Shown piece after piece: positions 34,775-42,333 of a DNA stretch of 64,000 bases. Position numbers and translations under genes: made by a program. The notes beneath the pieces are model-generated. The model was given only the letters and a program-made list of their open reading frames with translations, did no database searches and was not told the DNA's origin. Within the stretch, counting starts at the first letter, position 1. Each line of letters begins with the position of its first letter. This DNA comes from JADLHS01 sp039806955 (GTDB lineage: Bacteria > Verrucomicrobiota > Verrucomicrobiia > Limisphaerales > JADLHS01). The DNA is taken from contig JBDHQI010000003.1 in the NCBI GenBank assembly GCA_039806955.1, positions 1 through 64,000 of the forward strand, written 5' to 3'.

Positions 34775-35077
34775 TCAGTGTTGCATCAATAACGTTGCGC
34801 CTTTTACCGGCTCGCTGCTTCCAACGCTTGTGTGATGGCCCGCGTTGTTGGTGGCGCAGGAGGTCGTGATCACCGCGAGCAACACGGCCAGCGCCGCCGC
34901 TTGGCACGCTTTGATTGCGCGCGGTGATCGAATTGTGCTTGCGGAGTTCATTGATGGTTGCTCAATGAGATTGCTGTTTCCCGGCGTGGGAATCGGGCGG
35001 GACGCCGCCGCGCACATTGCCAGAACGAAGAGCGCTGCGAGCAGCGTCCACAGAATTGCGATGAGCCAGATTCCCAT
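34775..35077 (-). CDS. small membrane/lipoprotein, possibly two fused short genes
   Basis: 100 aa with two hydrophobic stretches. The first (residues 2-25, GIWLIAILWTLLAALFVLAM) resembles a tiny single-pass protein. The second (residues 57-75) ends in TTSCATN, a lipobox, followed by a short His-rich tail. An internal ATG at 34951 would give a 58-aa lipoprotein alone, similar in plan to the peptides at 33691 and 50380. I keep the longer frame but consider the short start equally likely. Confidence 0.45.
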   Translation of the reverse strand: MGIWLIAILWTLLAALFVLAMCAAASRPIPTPGNSNLIEQPSMNSASTIRSPRAIKACQAAALAVLLAVITTSCATNNAGHHTSVGSSEPVKGATLLMQH

Positions 35078-35113
35078 AACCGGTTTGTGTTTTGGTTGGT
35101 GACGTGACGTGCC

Positions 35114-35584
35114 TTACTTCAGCGGCGCAACTTCCACGTTTTTCTTCTCCATGCCTTTGGTGGCAACGCTGCTGCCCTTGCTCGTGTTGCAGCATGCGGC
35201 ACTTTCCGCGCCGCATGACGAGCAAGTGTGGGTGGCAACGGATTGTTTGGCTTTGCCGTGGCCCACGATTTTCCAATCCGTTCCGCAGCCGTCGCAGAGG
35301 TGCGTCGAGACGCGGATGAGCGGCTTGTTTGCCCCTCGCGCGGAATAATCCACTCGCTCCGTCACTTTGTCTTTGCACTTTGCGCACGGCATCGCCGGGA
35401 TTTCGGCAACCGCAGGAACAGGACTGTGATTCCGCTTATACTCATCGAGGAACTGGCGCTGTTTCGGCGAGGCAGTAATGCCATCGTCGCCCGTGGGTTT
35501 GTATTGGGCCTGTGCTGAACCGGCGAACAGGGACAGGGCAATGCCTGCCAGCGCCGCGATCAGGAGGTTGTTTGTGCGTTTCAT
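35114..35584 (-). CDS. secreted Cys-ribbon protein with ASPK repeat and APLK terminus
   Basis: 156 aa. Signal peptide ends AQA-QY (residue 26). One copy of the repeat DGITASPKQRQFLDE follows, and then three Cys pairs: MPCAKCKDK, THLCDGCG and THTCSSCGAESAACC. The third is extended by CC. It finishes with GMEKKNVEVAPLK. It thus joins two local families: the Cys-ribbon family (40879, 44511) and the ASPK/APLK family (35981, 60143, 62414). The Cys pairs suggest one or two zinc or copper sites in the envelope. Part of a chain of small genes starting at 36430. Confidence 0.65.
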   Translation of the reverse strand: MKRTNNLLIAALAGIALSLFAGSAQAQYKPTGDDGITASPKQRQFLDEYKRNHSPVPAVAEIPAMPCAKCKDKVTERVDYSARGANKPLIRVSTHLCDGCGTDWKIVGHGKAKQSVATHTCSSCGAESAACCNTSKGSSVATKGMEKKNVEVAPLK

Positions 35585-35649
35585 AGTTTGCCTTTCGTTT
35601 TGTGGTGGTTTGTTTGTTGGTGTGATCCCTTTCGCCCGATGTAAATTGC

Positions 35650-35946
35650 CTATTTGCCGGTCCAGACAGTGACGGAGGGCGTCGCGTTGTTCGGCGCGTG
35701 CAACTCAATGAGCCGGGCAGCGCCGCCCTTGGCGGTCTTCGCTTCGTTGCGGGAAGGCGTTGCTGACCTGGACGTCCAGATGGTGACGGACGCCGTGGCA
35801 TTGTTCGGCGCGTGGAGTTGAATCAACTGCGAAGCGCCGCCTTTGGCCGTCGAGGTTTCGGCGGCGGCGACAATTCCCGCGCTCGTGACGAGCAGAGCTG
35901 TTGCGATAGTGAGCCGGGCTAGCGCCGTGATTCGATTCGTTTTCAT
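35650..35946 (-). CDS. secreted protein with two LHAPNNAT repeats
   Basis: 98 aa from the ATG at 35946 (the frame runs further upstream but that part overlaps the next gene). Signal peptide residues 1-28 (IVAAAE). The mature chain is almost only two 25-residue repeats, TAKGGA-x2-LI-x-LHAPNNAT-x-SVT[IV]WT, ending WTGK. I do not recognise the repeat. It lies between the two APLK-type genes at 35981 and 35114 on the same strand. Confidence 0.6.
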   Translation of the reverse strand: MKTNRITALARLTIATALLVTSAGIVAAAETSTAKGGASQLIQLHAPNNATASVTIWTSRSATPSRNEAKTAKGGAARLIELHAPNNATPSVTVWTGK

Positions 35947-35980
35947 ATTCGTGGGCTTTCGTCGTGAATTCATTCCGCCT

Positions 35981-36430
35981 CTACTTGAGCGGCGCGACCT
36001 CGATGGTTTCCGCCGCAGGCTTGTAACCCCGCGCGAGCCACGGAAACTGTTCAATGGCCCTCGGGCTGGCCGCGTAAGCGCGATTCTTGAGCACCCTGGC
36101 AATCTCACTGTTCACGGATGCTGGTGTGGTCGTCGGCTTCGCGGTGTTGACGCGGGCCAACTGCGGGAACTGCTCCAACATGCGCGGGCTGGCGGCCAGC
36201 GCGCGGTTGTTCCTGATGTTGGCTGGAACGCTGTCGAAGCGTGTGCTTGATGCCGTCGTCGCCGACGACTGACGTGTCAGCCAGGGGAACTGCTCCTTCG
36301 CACGCGGACTGGCGGCGATGGCGCGGTTGGACAAGTCTTTGACCGAGAAGTCGGCGGCTTGGATGGTTGCGGTTGCGGTGAGGAGAGCGGCGGCGACCGC
36401 TCCCAGCAGAAGTGTTTGTGTCGTTTTCAT
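35981..36430 (-). CDS. secreted protein with three ASPR-QF repeats and APLK terminus
   Basis: 149 aa. Signal peptide ends IQA-AD (residue 25). Three 17-residue repeats follow: NRAIAASPRAKEQFPWL, NRALAASPRMLEQFPQL and NRAYAASPRAIEQFPWL, separated by Ser/Thr-rich linkers. The chain ends TIEVAPLK. Repeats and terminus relate it to 60143, 62414 and 35114. No known domain. First gene after the ECF-type promoter at 36492-36514, with a 62-nt leader; the genes down to 34006 may be in the same transcript. Confidence 0.7.
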   Translation of the reverse strand: MKTTQTLLLGAVAAALLTATATIQAADFSVKDLSNRAIAASPRAKEQFPWLTRQSSATTASSTRFDSVPANIRNNRALAASPRMLEQFPQLARVNTAKPTTTPASVNSEIARVLKNRAYAASPRAIEQFPWLARGYKPAAETIEVAPLK

Positions 36431-36491
36431 AGTAAAGTGTTTGCTTTTGTTTTTGTTATTTCCGGCGATGTCTCTGCCGTTCTCCCTTTAA

Positions 36492-36514
36492 TACGTTCGC
36501 AGAGTGGAAATCCC
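36492..36514 (-). promoter_or_regulatory. ECF-type promoter element for the secreted repeat-protein chain
   Basis: GGGATTT, 12 nt, CGTA (CGTATTAAAG) on the minus strand, 62 nt before the gene at 35981-36430. One of the best matches to the shared element. Confidence 0.7.
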
Positions 36515-36616
36515 CTTTGCCATTCCTTGCTATTCGTCGAACATTTTTTGCTCACTGCGGCGCAATCGAGGAACGGGATGAAATCCTCTCCGCAAATTGA
36601 AGGGCGAGCAGCGGCG

Positions 36617-36877
36617 TTAACTCACCGCAATCAATGATACCTTTTCCCCTTGCGGGCCGCGCGCCGTGCCCAGCGCGTGGGCATCCAGTGTCGGAACGCC
36701 ATCAACGAGGAACAGGTAACGATGGTGGCCGTGATGGAGCGGAATCTGGATCGTCCAGCCGCCATCGGGCTGGCGTTGCATCGGATGCGAGGTGTGATTC
36801 CAGTCATTGAAATCCCCCGTCACAAATACCGCTCCGGCTTGGGCGGATCGGTGGAACAAGCTGACTGGTTTGCTCAT
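36617..36877 (-). CDS. stand-alone CBM48/isoamylase-N-like domain protein (copy 1)
   Basis: 86 aa from the ATG at 36877 (upstream in-frame starts are possible). It has VFVTGDFNDWN, a short strand-rich middle, GGWTIQIPLHHGHHRYLFLVDG and a terminal strand, the usual order of the carbohydrate-binding module 48/AMPK glycogen-binding family. No enzyme domain is attached. Similar lone domains lie at 41394 and 43231. In this family the Trp/Lys pair binds alpha-glucans; whether these copies bind sugar is not evident. Confidence 0.7.
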   Translation of the reverse strand: MSKPVSLFHRSAQAGAVFVTGDFNDWNHTSHPMQRQPDGGWTIQIPLHHGHHRYLFLVDGVPTLDAHALGTARGPQGEKVSLIAVS

Positions 36878-37078
36878 CCGTTTCGCGGAGTAGCAGTTTG
36901 TCGGGAAGCATGAACCCGGTGAGCGCCGAGATGTTTCAGCTTCCACGAGATCAATGTCCGTCGTTGCGTAGTTCGGTTGCATAACTCTATCCATGACTAC
37001 GCCACTCCCGACTCCCGCCCTTGCCGAAGAAATGGACGCTTGATTGTGAACGGGGAGAAACTGGACCAATGAAGGGCG

Positions 37079-38389
37079 TCAACGGCTGGAGATTTCTTCC
37101 ACCATCGCCGTCCAGGTGGAGAGTTCGCGCGACCCTGCGAAACGTCGGCGCAAATTTCCCTGCGCATCAATCAGCGCGTAGGTCGGAACTTCTTGCACGT
37201 TGAAGCGGAAGACGAGAGAACCGTTCGCGTCCAATAGCACCGGATGATTGATGCTCATTCGCGAGATCAGCTCCTTGAGAGCAGGCTTGTTCGCCGCGCA
37301 GTTGGCGTGGGGGTCAGCAGAGTGCGCGTGATTGTGTTGATGCTCGTGTCCAGCGCCGCAGTCGTCTTGCGGGCCGACGGCTGGGTCAAACGCGATGCCG
37401 ACGACTGTCAGTCGCCGGGACTCCTGTTCCTGCAATTGCTTGAGCGTTGCCACATCATCGAAACTTGCTGCATTGCCGACTTTCCAAAAGCAAAGCAGAA
37501 CTGCCTTGCCCTGAAAGTCGGAGAGATGGACTAATCTTCCCTCCGAATCTTCGAGAGCAAAATCTTTGGCGGGCAATTTGCTGGCAATGATACGTGGCGG
37601 CGGGGACGGCTGCGGAAATTCTGCGCGATGCAGCATCCACCACTCGCGCCACTCTTGCGCGCCGTGACGGATCGCGTCGAGATTGAAAGGCGGAAGTGGG
37701 GCTTCATCTGAGCGAGTGAATTTCGGCAGCGCGTGGCTCGAACGGATTCCGAAATCCAACCCGGTTGTCTTGCGCAACAGCAAGGCCGCTTGCACGGTCA
37801 CACGCGGATCGGGATCATCGAGAAGATGAACCGCCAGCGGCACATCGTTGGAACTGGCAACGCGCTGAAGTTGCTGGAGTGCGAGCACGCGCACGGCTGG
37901 GTCGGCATCGTTCGACTGCTGTCGGAGCAAGATCATTGAGTTCGCGCTCCTGGCTTCTGCCAAAATGTTCATCGCTGGTTCGCGCACATTCAAGTCGGGA
38001 TCGTTAGCCGCTTCGTTCACGATTGCTTCCATTGCGCCAGCCAGTGCCGGTTCTGTGTGAAGGCGCGTCTTGAGGTGTTCCATTACAAACTGCTGCACGG
38101 TTAGATTGCCACTCCGCCACATTCGCTCCAATGTCGGCGCTCGGTCTGACGTTCCCTCGACCAGTTCTGATAGCACCGCACCGGACGGCGCATCGGAGCG
38201 CAGAGCCAAGGTTATGACCAATTCGTGTCGCACGGGTTTCCAGCAGAGGACGACGACTAAGGAGAAAAGCGCGAAGCCTATCAACCACCATCGGTCGCGC
38301 GGACCAATCTTCGGCCACCGTTGTCGCGAGGACTCTGAAGCGTTGGTGGGCGCTGTCGAAACAGTTTGTTTGGCTAATGGCGCTGACAT
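37079..38389 (-). CDS. HEAT-repeat protein with thioredoxin-like domain lacking the CxxC
   Basis: 436 aa: membrane segment (residues 33-52), HEAT-type helical repeats (about 70-215; DPDLNVREPAMNILAEA, DADPAVRVLALQQLQ, DPDPRVTVQAALLL), then a TlpA/redoxin-like domain (about 280-436; DFALEDSEGRLVHLSDFQGKAVL start, VPTYALIDAQGNLRRRF end). Where the CxxC should be, it reads FWKVGNAAS, so the redox site is missing. A His-rich insert (GHEHQHNHAHSADPHANC) sits inside the fold. It probably acts outside the inner membrane as a binding or scaffold protein, perhaps for metal. Confidence 0.75.
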   Translation of the reverse strand: MSAPLAKQTVSTAPTNASESSRQRWPKIGPRDRWWLIGFALFSLVVVLCWKPVRHELVITLALRSDAPSGAVLSELVEGTSDRAPTLERMWRSGNLTVQQFVMEHLKTRLHTEPALAGAMEAIVNEAANDPDLNVREPAMNILAEARSANSMILLRQQSNDADPAVRVLALQQLQRVASSNDVPLAVHLLDDPDPRVTVQAALLLRKTTGLDFGIRSSHALPKFTRSDEAPLPPFNLDAIRHGAQEWREWWMLHRAEFPQPSPPPRIIASKLPAKDFALEDSEGRLVHLSDFQGKAVLLCFWKVGNAASFDDVATLKQLQEQESRRLTVVGIAFDPAVGPQDDCGAGHEHQHNHAHSADPHANCAANKPALKELISRMSINHPVLLDANGSLVFRFNVQEVPTYALIDAQGNLRRRFAGSRELSTWTAMVEEISSR

Positions 38390-38573
38390 ATTCCCATACC
38401 GATTCGAGCAGACGAGTTGGCGAGGCGCGGCCCATGAAACGGTTTGCTATTGCGGGCCGCGCGCTTCGCTCTTTTGTCTCAACTCATCCGCATCACTTCC
38501 TTTCCATTGGTTCGTGTTTTGTGTTTTCGGACCGATCCAAATTTGCTTCGTTCGCTTCAGGTTCGCGGGAGCG

Positions 38574-39149
38574 TCACTCATTCAAACCCCAATGATTCAC
38601 GCCTGCACCCTGCTGGATTACGCGCACGGCATCCAGGTCCTCGCCAACATACTTTGACAATTCAAAGGTGCGGGCTGGGTGATGGGGTGCGTGACCTGAC
38701 AAATAGTAGTTCACAAAGCAGGCCAGACCGCTGACGCGGGCCGTCTCGCGCAAGTCGCGCTCCACAAGTGTCTGCGACGGTGTCGTCCCTGCCACAAGCG
38801 GAAGCAGAATCACGAGAGCGCCATCCGGCTGCGTGCGCCGCGTGAGCCAGTGGCAAAGCCAATCTTGCACCGGACGCGGCAGCATGTGTGGATTGCTCGG
38901 GCAACAAAATACGACGTCAGCCTCGGCGGCGATGCCCACAGCACGGGCAAAAAGACTCCGCTCCGTCAGTGCGTCGAAGCGCCACCAGAAATCACGGAAT
39001 TCAAATTCCACAGTCAAACTGCGGATCACGCCGAGATACACTTCCTTCGCCGCGCGGAAGGCCGCATCGTCATCGTATGCCAGTGCCACGGTGATTGGTA
39101 AATCGTCCTTTGGTTTGCAGGTCGCGGCGATGGATTTCGGAAGCATCAT
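38574..39149 (-). CDS. hypothetical protein, 191 aa, with predicted leaderless mRNA
   Basis: Soluble Rossmann-like protein with DLPITVALAYDDDAAFRAAKEVYLG, ADVVFCCPSNPHMLP and a C-terminus ending NHWGLNE. I do not recognise the family; the alternating alpha/beta pattern would fit a receiver-like or flavodoxin-like fold. The ECF-type promoter at 39157-39179 ends only 8 nt before the ATG, so the mRNA should begin at or just before the start codon. Confidence 0.6.
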   Translation of the reverse strand: MMLPKSIAATCKPKDDLPITVALAYDDDAAFRAAKEVYLGVIRSLTVEFEFRDFWWRFDALTERSLFARAVGIAAEADVVFCCPSNPHMLPRPVQDWLCHWLTRRTQPDGALVILLPLVAGTTPSQTLVERDLRETARVSGLACFVNYYLSGHAPHHPARTFELSKYVGEDLDAVRVIQQGAGVNHWGLNE

Positions 39150-39156
39150 AATTTGT

Positions 39157-39179
39157 TACGCACCAAGCGGACGAATCCC
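39157..39179 (-). promoter_or_regulatory. ECF-type promoter element before the 191-aa gene
   Basis: GGGATTC, 12 nt, CGTA (AGAGGGATTC / CGTAACAAAT) on the minus strand, 8 nt from the start codon of the gene at 38574-39149. Confidence 0.65.
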
Positions 39180-39189
39180 TCTCACCCAA

Positions 39190-39960
39190 TCAATTCTTGA
39201 GAAGACTGTGAACGATGATGAACGCGCCCAAAAGCAGAAGGCCAGTGGCGAGCACGCGCGTAAGCCAGAGGCCGGACAGCCGGGCGGCCAGCCACGTGCC
39301 CGGCCACAGGCCAATCATTCCACCGAGCGTGAACAGGCCGGTCGTTTCCCAAGACACCCGTTGACCTGTGAGAAAATGAGCGCCGGTCGCTGCTGCGCTG
39401 ACGAGTGCCACGCTGAACATGGCAGTCGCGATGGCGCGATGAATCTCCACGCGACTGATGAGCACCAATCCGGGAACGAGAATGAATCCGCCGCCCACGC
39501 CAAGCAGTCCCGACAGCACGCCCGTGCCGAACCCAAGCGACGCCAGCCGGAAAAATTGATGTGTCCTTGCGCCGGAGTTTTCACCCGTTGGACCGGATGG
39601 ATTCTGCGTGCCGTTGGATGGTTGAAGCCATAATCGAATCGCAACGATCAACACGAGCGCGGCAAATACCAGCAGCAGCCAGCGTTCAGGCAGGTGTCGG
39701 CCAATCAACGCACCCACGGGCGCGCCCGCTAACCCGCCGAAGGCAAGCTGCCAGCCCAGGCGTTTATCAATTCCACGGCCGCGTGTGGTCTGAATCGCAC
39801 GCACTCCCGCCATCGCACCCACCGCAATCATCGAAGTGCAAACCGCCGCGTGCGGGCGCAGATGCAGGGCATACACCAGCAATGGCACGGCGAGGGTTGA
39901 TCCGCCGTTGCCGGTCAACCCAAACAAGACTCCTACAATCAAACCGAGAATCAGTGTCAT
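39190..39960 (-). CDS. TauE/SafE-family membrane transporter
   Basis: 256 aa, 7-8 membrane helices, beginning MTLILGLIVGVLFGLTGNGGSTLAVPLLVY and with the repeat GVLSGLLGVGGGFILVPGLVL in the second half, the paired signature of the TauE/SafE (sulfite exporter) family. These transport sulfite, sulfoacetate or other anions; the substrate here is unknown. The gene ends 10 nt before the ECF-type element at 39157, so it is probably separate from that gene. Confidence 0.87.
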   Translation of the reverse strand: MTLILGLIVGVLFGLTGNGGSTLAVPLLVYALHLRPHAAVCTSMIAVGAMAGVRAIQTTRGRGIDKRLGWQLAFGGLAGAPVGALIGRHLPERWLLLVFAALVLIVAIRLWLQPSNGTQNPSGPTGENSGARTHQFFRLASLGFGTGVLSGLLGVGGGFILVPGLVLISRVEIHRAIATAMFSVALVSAAATGAHFLTGQRVSWETTGLFTLGGMIGLWPGTWLAARLSGLWLTRVLATGLLLLGAFIIVHSLLKN

Positions 39961-40021
39961 CGCGGGTCATTGCGGTTCTCGCGCGGGTGAAGTGCGACTC
40001 ATGCGCCGACGTTTCACCCGT

Positions 40022-40432
40022 TTAAGAGACCGCGAACAGATGTAAGCCATCAACTGGTTCGTTGCGATGCGGCTTCCCGCCGATGAGCGCGGCCAGTTGA
40101 TCCGAATTCACCGGCTTTTCGAGAAACGCCATTGCACCCAAGCGGCGCGCGGCCTCGCGGCGCTCCGCGTTGCTGGTGGCGCTCATCAAAATGACTGGCA
40201 GTTCCGGCCAGCGAAGGCGGATGAACTGGAGCAAATCAAAGCCGTTCATCACGGGCATCTCGACATCACTGATGACTATCCCGACCGGTTGTTCGGCGAG
40301 CTGGTGGATGGCGTCTTCGCCGTCAAAGGCCACGATGACCTCAAATCCTATGCGGCGCACGAGTGATTCGACCCAGCGGGCAGTTATCGGATTGTCGTCC
40401 ACGACAAGAATCGGTTTTGTTTCTGCATCCAT
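40022..40432 (-). CDS. single-domain response-regulator receiver protein
   Basis: 136 aa from the ATG at 40432 (MDAETKPILVVDDNPITARW). It carries DD near residue 12, the phospho-acceptor in VISDVEMP, SATSN for the Thr/Ser and FLEKPVNSDQL for the Lys. There is no output domain, as in CheY-type proteins. No kinase adjoins; the nearest is at 48061. The next gene on the strand is the PII-like protein at 40487. Confidence 0.85.
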   Translation of the reverse strand: MDAETKPILVVDDNPITARWVESLVRRIGFEVIVAFDGEDAIHQLAEQPVGIVISDVEMPVMNGFDLLQFIRLRWPELPVILMSATSNAERREAARRLGAMAFLEKPVNSDQLAALIGGKPHRNEPVDGLHLFAVS

Positions 40433-40486
40433 ACCTGGTGATACGCCGGTTTGCCTGCCAACCCTCGCGGCGTTGGCGGTCATTCG

Positions 40487-40831
40487 TCACAACGCCTTCT
40501 CGCCTTCCTCGCCCGAACGAATGTTGATGGCGCGTTCGATGTTCAGAACAAAGATTCTCCCGTCACCTTTTTCGCCGGTGTAGAACGGCTCGCGCAGCAC
40601 GCCCACAAAACGATCCACGTCGGCGTCGCCACACACGATCTCGATCTTGGCTATCTTGGAGTATTTCTCCCAATACTGTTTGAACATCTTCAGACGGAAC
40701 TGTTCGGCGTCGGCGAAAGCGCCGATGGCGATGACGTGAGAGACAGCCACATCAGTCGCGCCCTCCTCGGTCAAGCGCCCCAACACATGCTCCAGAAAGT
40801 TCTCACCGACGTAGGCTTTGATTTCTTTCAT
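40487..40831 (-). CDS. PII-like signal protein of the RND-associated type
   Basis: 114 aa beginning MKEIKAYVG and ending FYTGEKGDGRIFVLNIERAINIRSGE..KAL, the classic PII frame with the ATP-site GEKGDGRI. The T-loop region is replaced (HVIAIGAFADAEQFRLKMF) and has no uridylylation Tyr context, so this is a divergent PII. A PII group encoded beside heavy-metal RND pumps has been described; the metal-island context here fits it. The partner is unknown. Confidence 0.75.
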   Translation of the reverse strand: MKEIKAYVGENFLEHVLGRLTEEGATDVAVSHVIAIGAFADAEQFRLKMFKQYWEKYSKIAKIEIVCGDADVDRFVGVLREPFYTGEKGDGRIFVLNIERAINIRSGEEGEKAL

Positions 40832-40878
40832 TGGAGCAGATGCTGTGGGTTCGGGTCGTCCGATCTACTTGCGCCAAT

Positions 40879-41319
40879 CTACTTGGGCGACATTCCCTCG
40901 GTGGGCGGCGCTCCCCGATGCGTGGCGCAGCAAAACACAGAGTCGCTCCCACACGCGTCGCATGTATGCTCGACCTGTTCCTTCGCGCCAAAACCCCGGC
41001 CCGTCACGGTGATCGTGGATTTGCAACCCGGACAATAATGCCGATGCTCGAACGGCGTGAAGAATCGGTTTCGTGGCCGGTTCACGTCGGCGAACAGGAC
41101 GGTCTTGCATTTGGCGCACGCCATCGCGACGGCGTCGCCTTTTTTGAGATTCAGTTCGTCACCGGTGTTCTTGACGTGATACAGCGGAATGAATTTGCGT
41201 TCTTCATAAACACGCGTGGTTGATTTGCCTCCCGATGACGCGCAACCTGTGACCGCCAATCCCACCGTGAGGAGTGCCGCCCAAGCGGCGAGATGCTTAA
41301 AGTGCCGTGTGATCTTCAT
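40879..41319 (-). CDS. secreted Cys-ribbon lipoprotein (copy 2)
   Basis: 146 aa from the ATG at 41319 with a lipobox (AVTGCASS, Cys about 27). Then MACAKCKTVLF, HRHYCPGCKSTITVTGRG, HTCDACGSDSVFCC and the end PPTEGMSPK. The same three Cys pairs with spacing and the GM-K end appear in 35114 and 44511. Probably a metal-binding envelope protein. A weak ECF-type element lies at 41397-41419. Confidence 0.65.
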   Translation of the reverse strand: MKITRHFKHLAAWAALLTVGLAVTGCASSGGKSTTRVYEERKFIPLYHVKNTGDELNLKKGDAVAMACAKCKTVLFADVNRPRNRFFTPFEHRHYCPGCKSTITVTGRGFGAKEQVEHTCDACGSDSVFCCATHRGAPPTEGMSPK

Positions 41320-41393
41320 GACTTTGCCTTTCTCGTAAGCCGCCACAATGCTTCGCACTGACGCATGTGACCGCTCGTTTCGCTGTCATTCCT

Positions 41394-41720
41394 TTATACG
41401 ATCAACACGGAGTTCACCCCTCTACTATCGGCTGTCGCCGTCCCATTTGTCGCCGGGTTGCTGACAACCTGCCCGTCAACCACCAAGGCATAATCATAAC
41501 GCCCCGGTGACAGGAACAATGCGCGCGCCCAGCGACCGCGACCTGCCGAACACATCGGTGTGGCGGTTGGATTCCAGCCGTTGAATGTTCCCACAATGCT
41601 GACGTGATGAACGAAAGCCCGCTGGAGTTTGAACAGAACACACCGCAACTTCGGCTTGGTTGCGGTGCATCCCGTTTTCACGTGTGCTTGCAGTGATTCG
41701 TCATGTCGCGTTGCGCGCAC
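41394..41720 (-). CDS. stand-alone CBM48-like domain protein (copy 2)
   Basis: 108 aa from a GTG at 41720, 5 nt after the DUF3347 gene. Core VSIVGTFNGWNPTATPM, GRGRWARALFLSPGRYDYALVVDGQVVSNPATNGTA, end NSVLIV. It shares the [IV]-x-G-[ST]-FN-[DG]-W and PGRY[DE]Y-x-LVVDG blocks with the copy at 43231. No catalytic domain. Its 3' end overlaps the weak promoter element of the next gene. Confidence 0.6.
   Translation of the reverse strand: MRATRHDESLQAHVKTGCTATKPKLRCVLFKLQRAFVHHVSIVGTFNGWNPTATPMCSAGRGRWARALFLSPGRYDYALVVDGQVVSNPATNGTATADSRGVNSVLIV
41397..41419 (-). promoter_or_regulatory. weak ECF-type promoter element before the Cys-ribbon gene
   Basis: GGGTGAA, 12 nt, CGTA (CGTATAAAGG) on the minus strand, 78 nt before 40879-41319. 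The -10 half is good; the -35 half differs in three bases from the other sites. Confidence 0.35.
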
Positions 41721-41724
41721 TGCG

Positions 41725-42333
41725 TCAGTGCATGTGCGCCGAGTGGTCTGCGTGTTCAGGTGCTCCCGAAGCGGTGGCTTTGACGAACTGGCCGCAGCGG
41801 GCCATCGCTTTGCCCATGTAGGGATTGCTCACGGTTGTTCCGGTTTGCAGCCAACTGGCTTTTGCCATCGGGCAATGCACCTGCCGATAGATGCCGGACA
41901 CAGTTGAATCCTTGGCGGCGAATTGAATGAGCGATTCACTCAACGGCTTGAACGCCTCGCGTGCGGCAACCAGGTCTTTGGCTTTGGCCACGGCTTCCGC
42001 CTGCTGTCCAATCGTCGCCGAAAAGGTATTCGCCTTGTCTTCCTTCACCGACTTGGCAATTGCCTGCGCGCTCGTTGTGATACCTTCGAGCGAATCAGCG
42101 GCCAGCGCGGTCTGAATCTGGATGTATCCGTCGAAAACCGCCGAGACCGGCTGCGGCAACTTGCCGGTGGCGGTGGTTGCCTGCGCGTTGTGCGACTCGT
42201 GCCCGGACATTTGCGAACAGCCCGGCATCGTGCTCGGGGTTTCGCCGCCGCAACAACCGGCTTGGGCTGCAAACGCGGGCACGGCGATGAACCCAGCTAC
42301 AAGGACGGAGAGAACGAATGTTTGTTTTTTCAT
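41725..42333 (-). CDS. DUF3347-like secreted Cys/Met protein
   Basis: 202 aa from the ATG at 42333, overlapping the stop of the ECF sigma gene (ATGA). Signal peptide ends AFAAQAG (residue 23). A Cys/His start (CCGGETPSTMPGCSQMSGHESHN) precedes the helical DUF3347 core (VFDGYIQIQTALAADS; YRQVHCPMAKASWLQ; NPYMGKAMARCGQF) and a His tail (HADHSAHMH). DUF3347 proteins occur beside Cu/Cus pumps and carry the same CPMA motif. Coupling to the sigma gene suggests a regulatory or sensory link. Confidence 0.75.
   Translation of the reverse strand: MKKQTFVLSVLVAGFIAVPAFAAQAGCCGGETPSTMPGCSQMSGHESHNAQATTATGKLPQPVSAVFDGYIQIQTALAADSLEGITTSAQAIAKSVKEDKANTFSATIGQQAEAVAKAKDLVAAREAFKPLSESLIQFAAKDSTVSGIYRQVHCPMAKASWLQTGTTVSNPYMGKAMARCGQFVKATASGAPEHADHSAHMH

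Noticed and set aside
36950..37020. Another ECF-type promoter before the first CBM48 gene (GGGCGGG ... CGTA)
   Set aside because: The -10 half fits but the -35 half shares only GGG with the consensus, so I do not count it.
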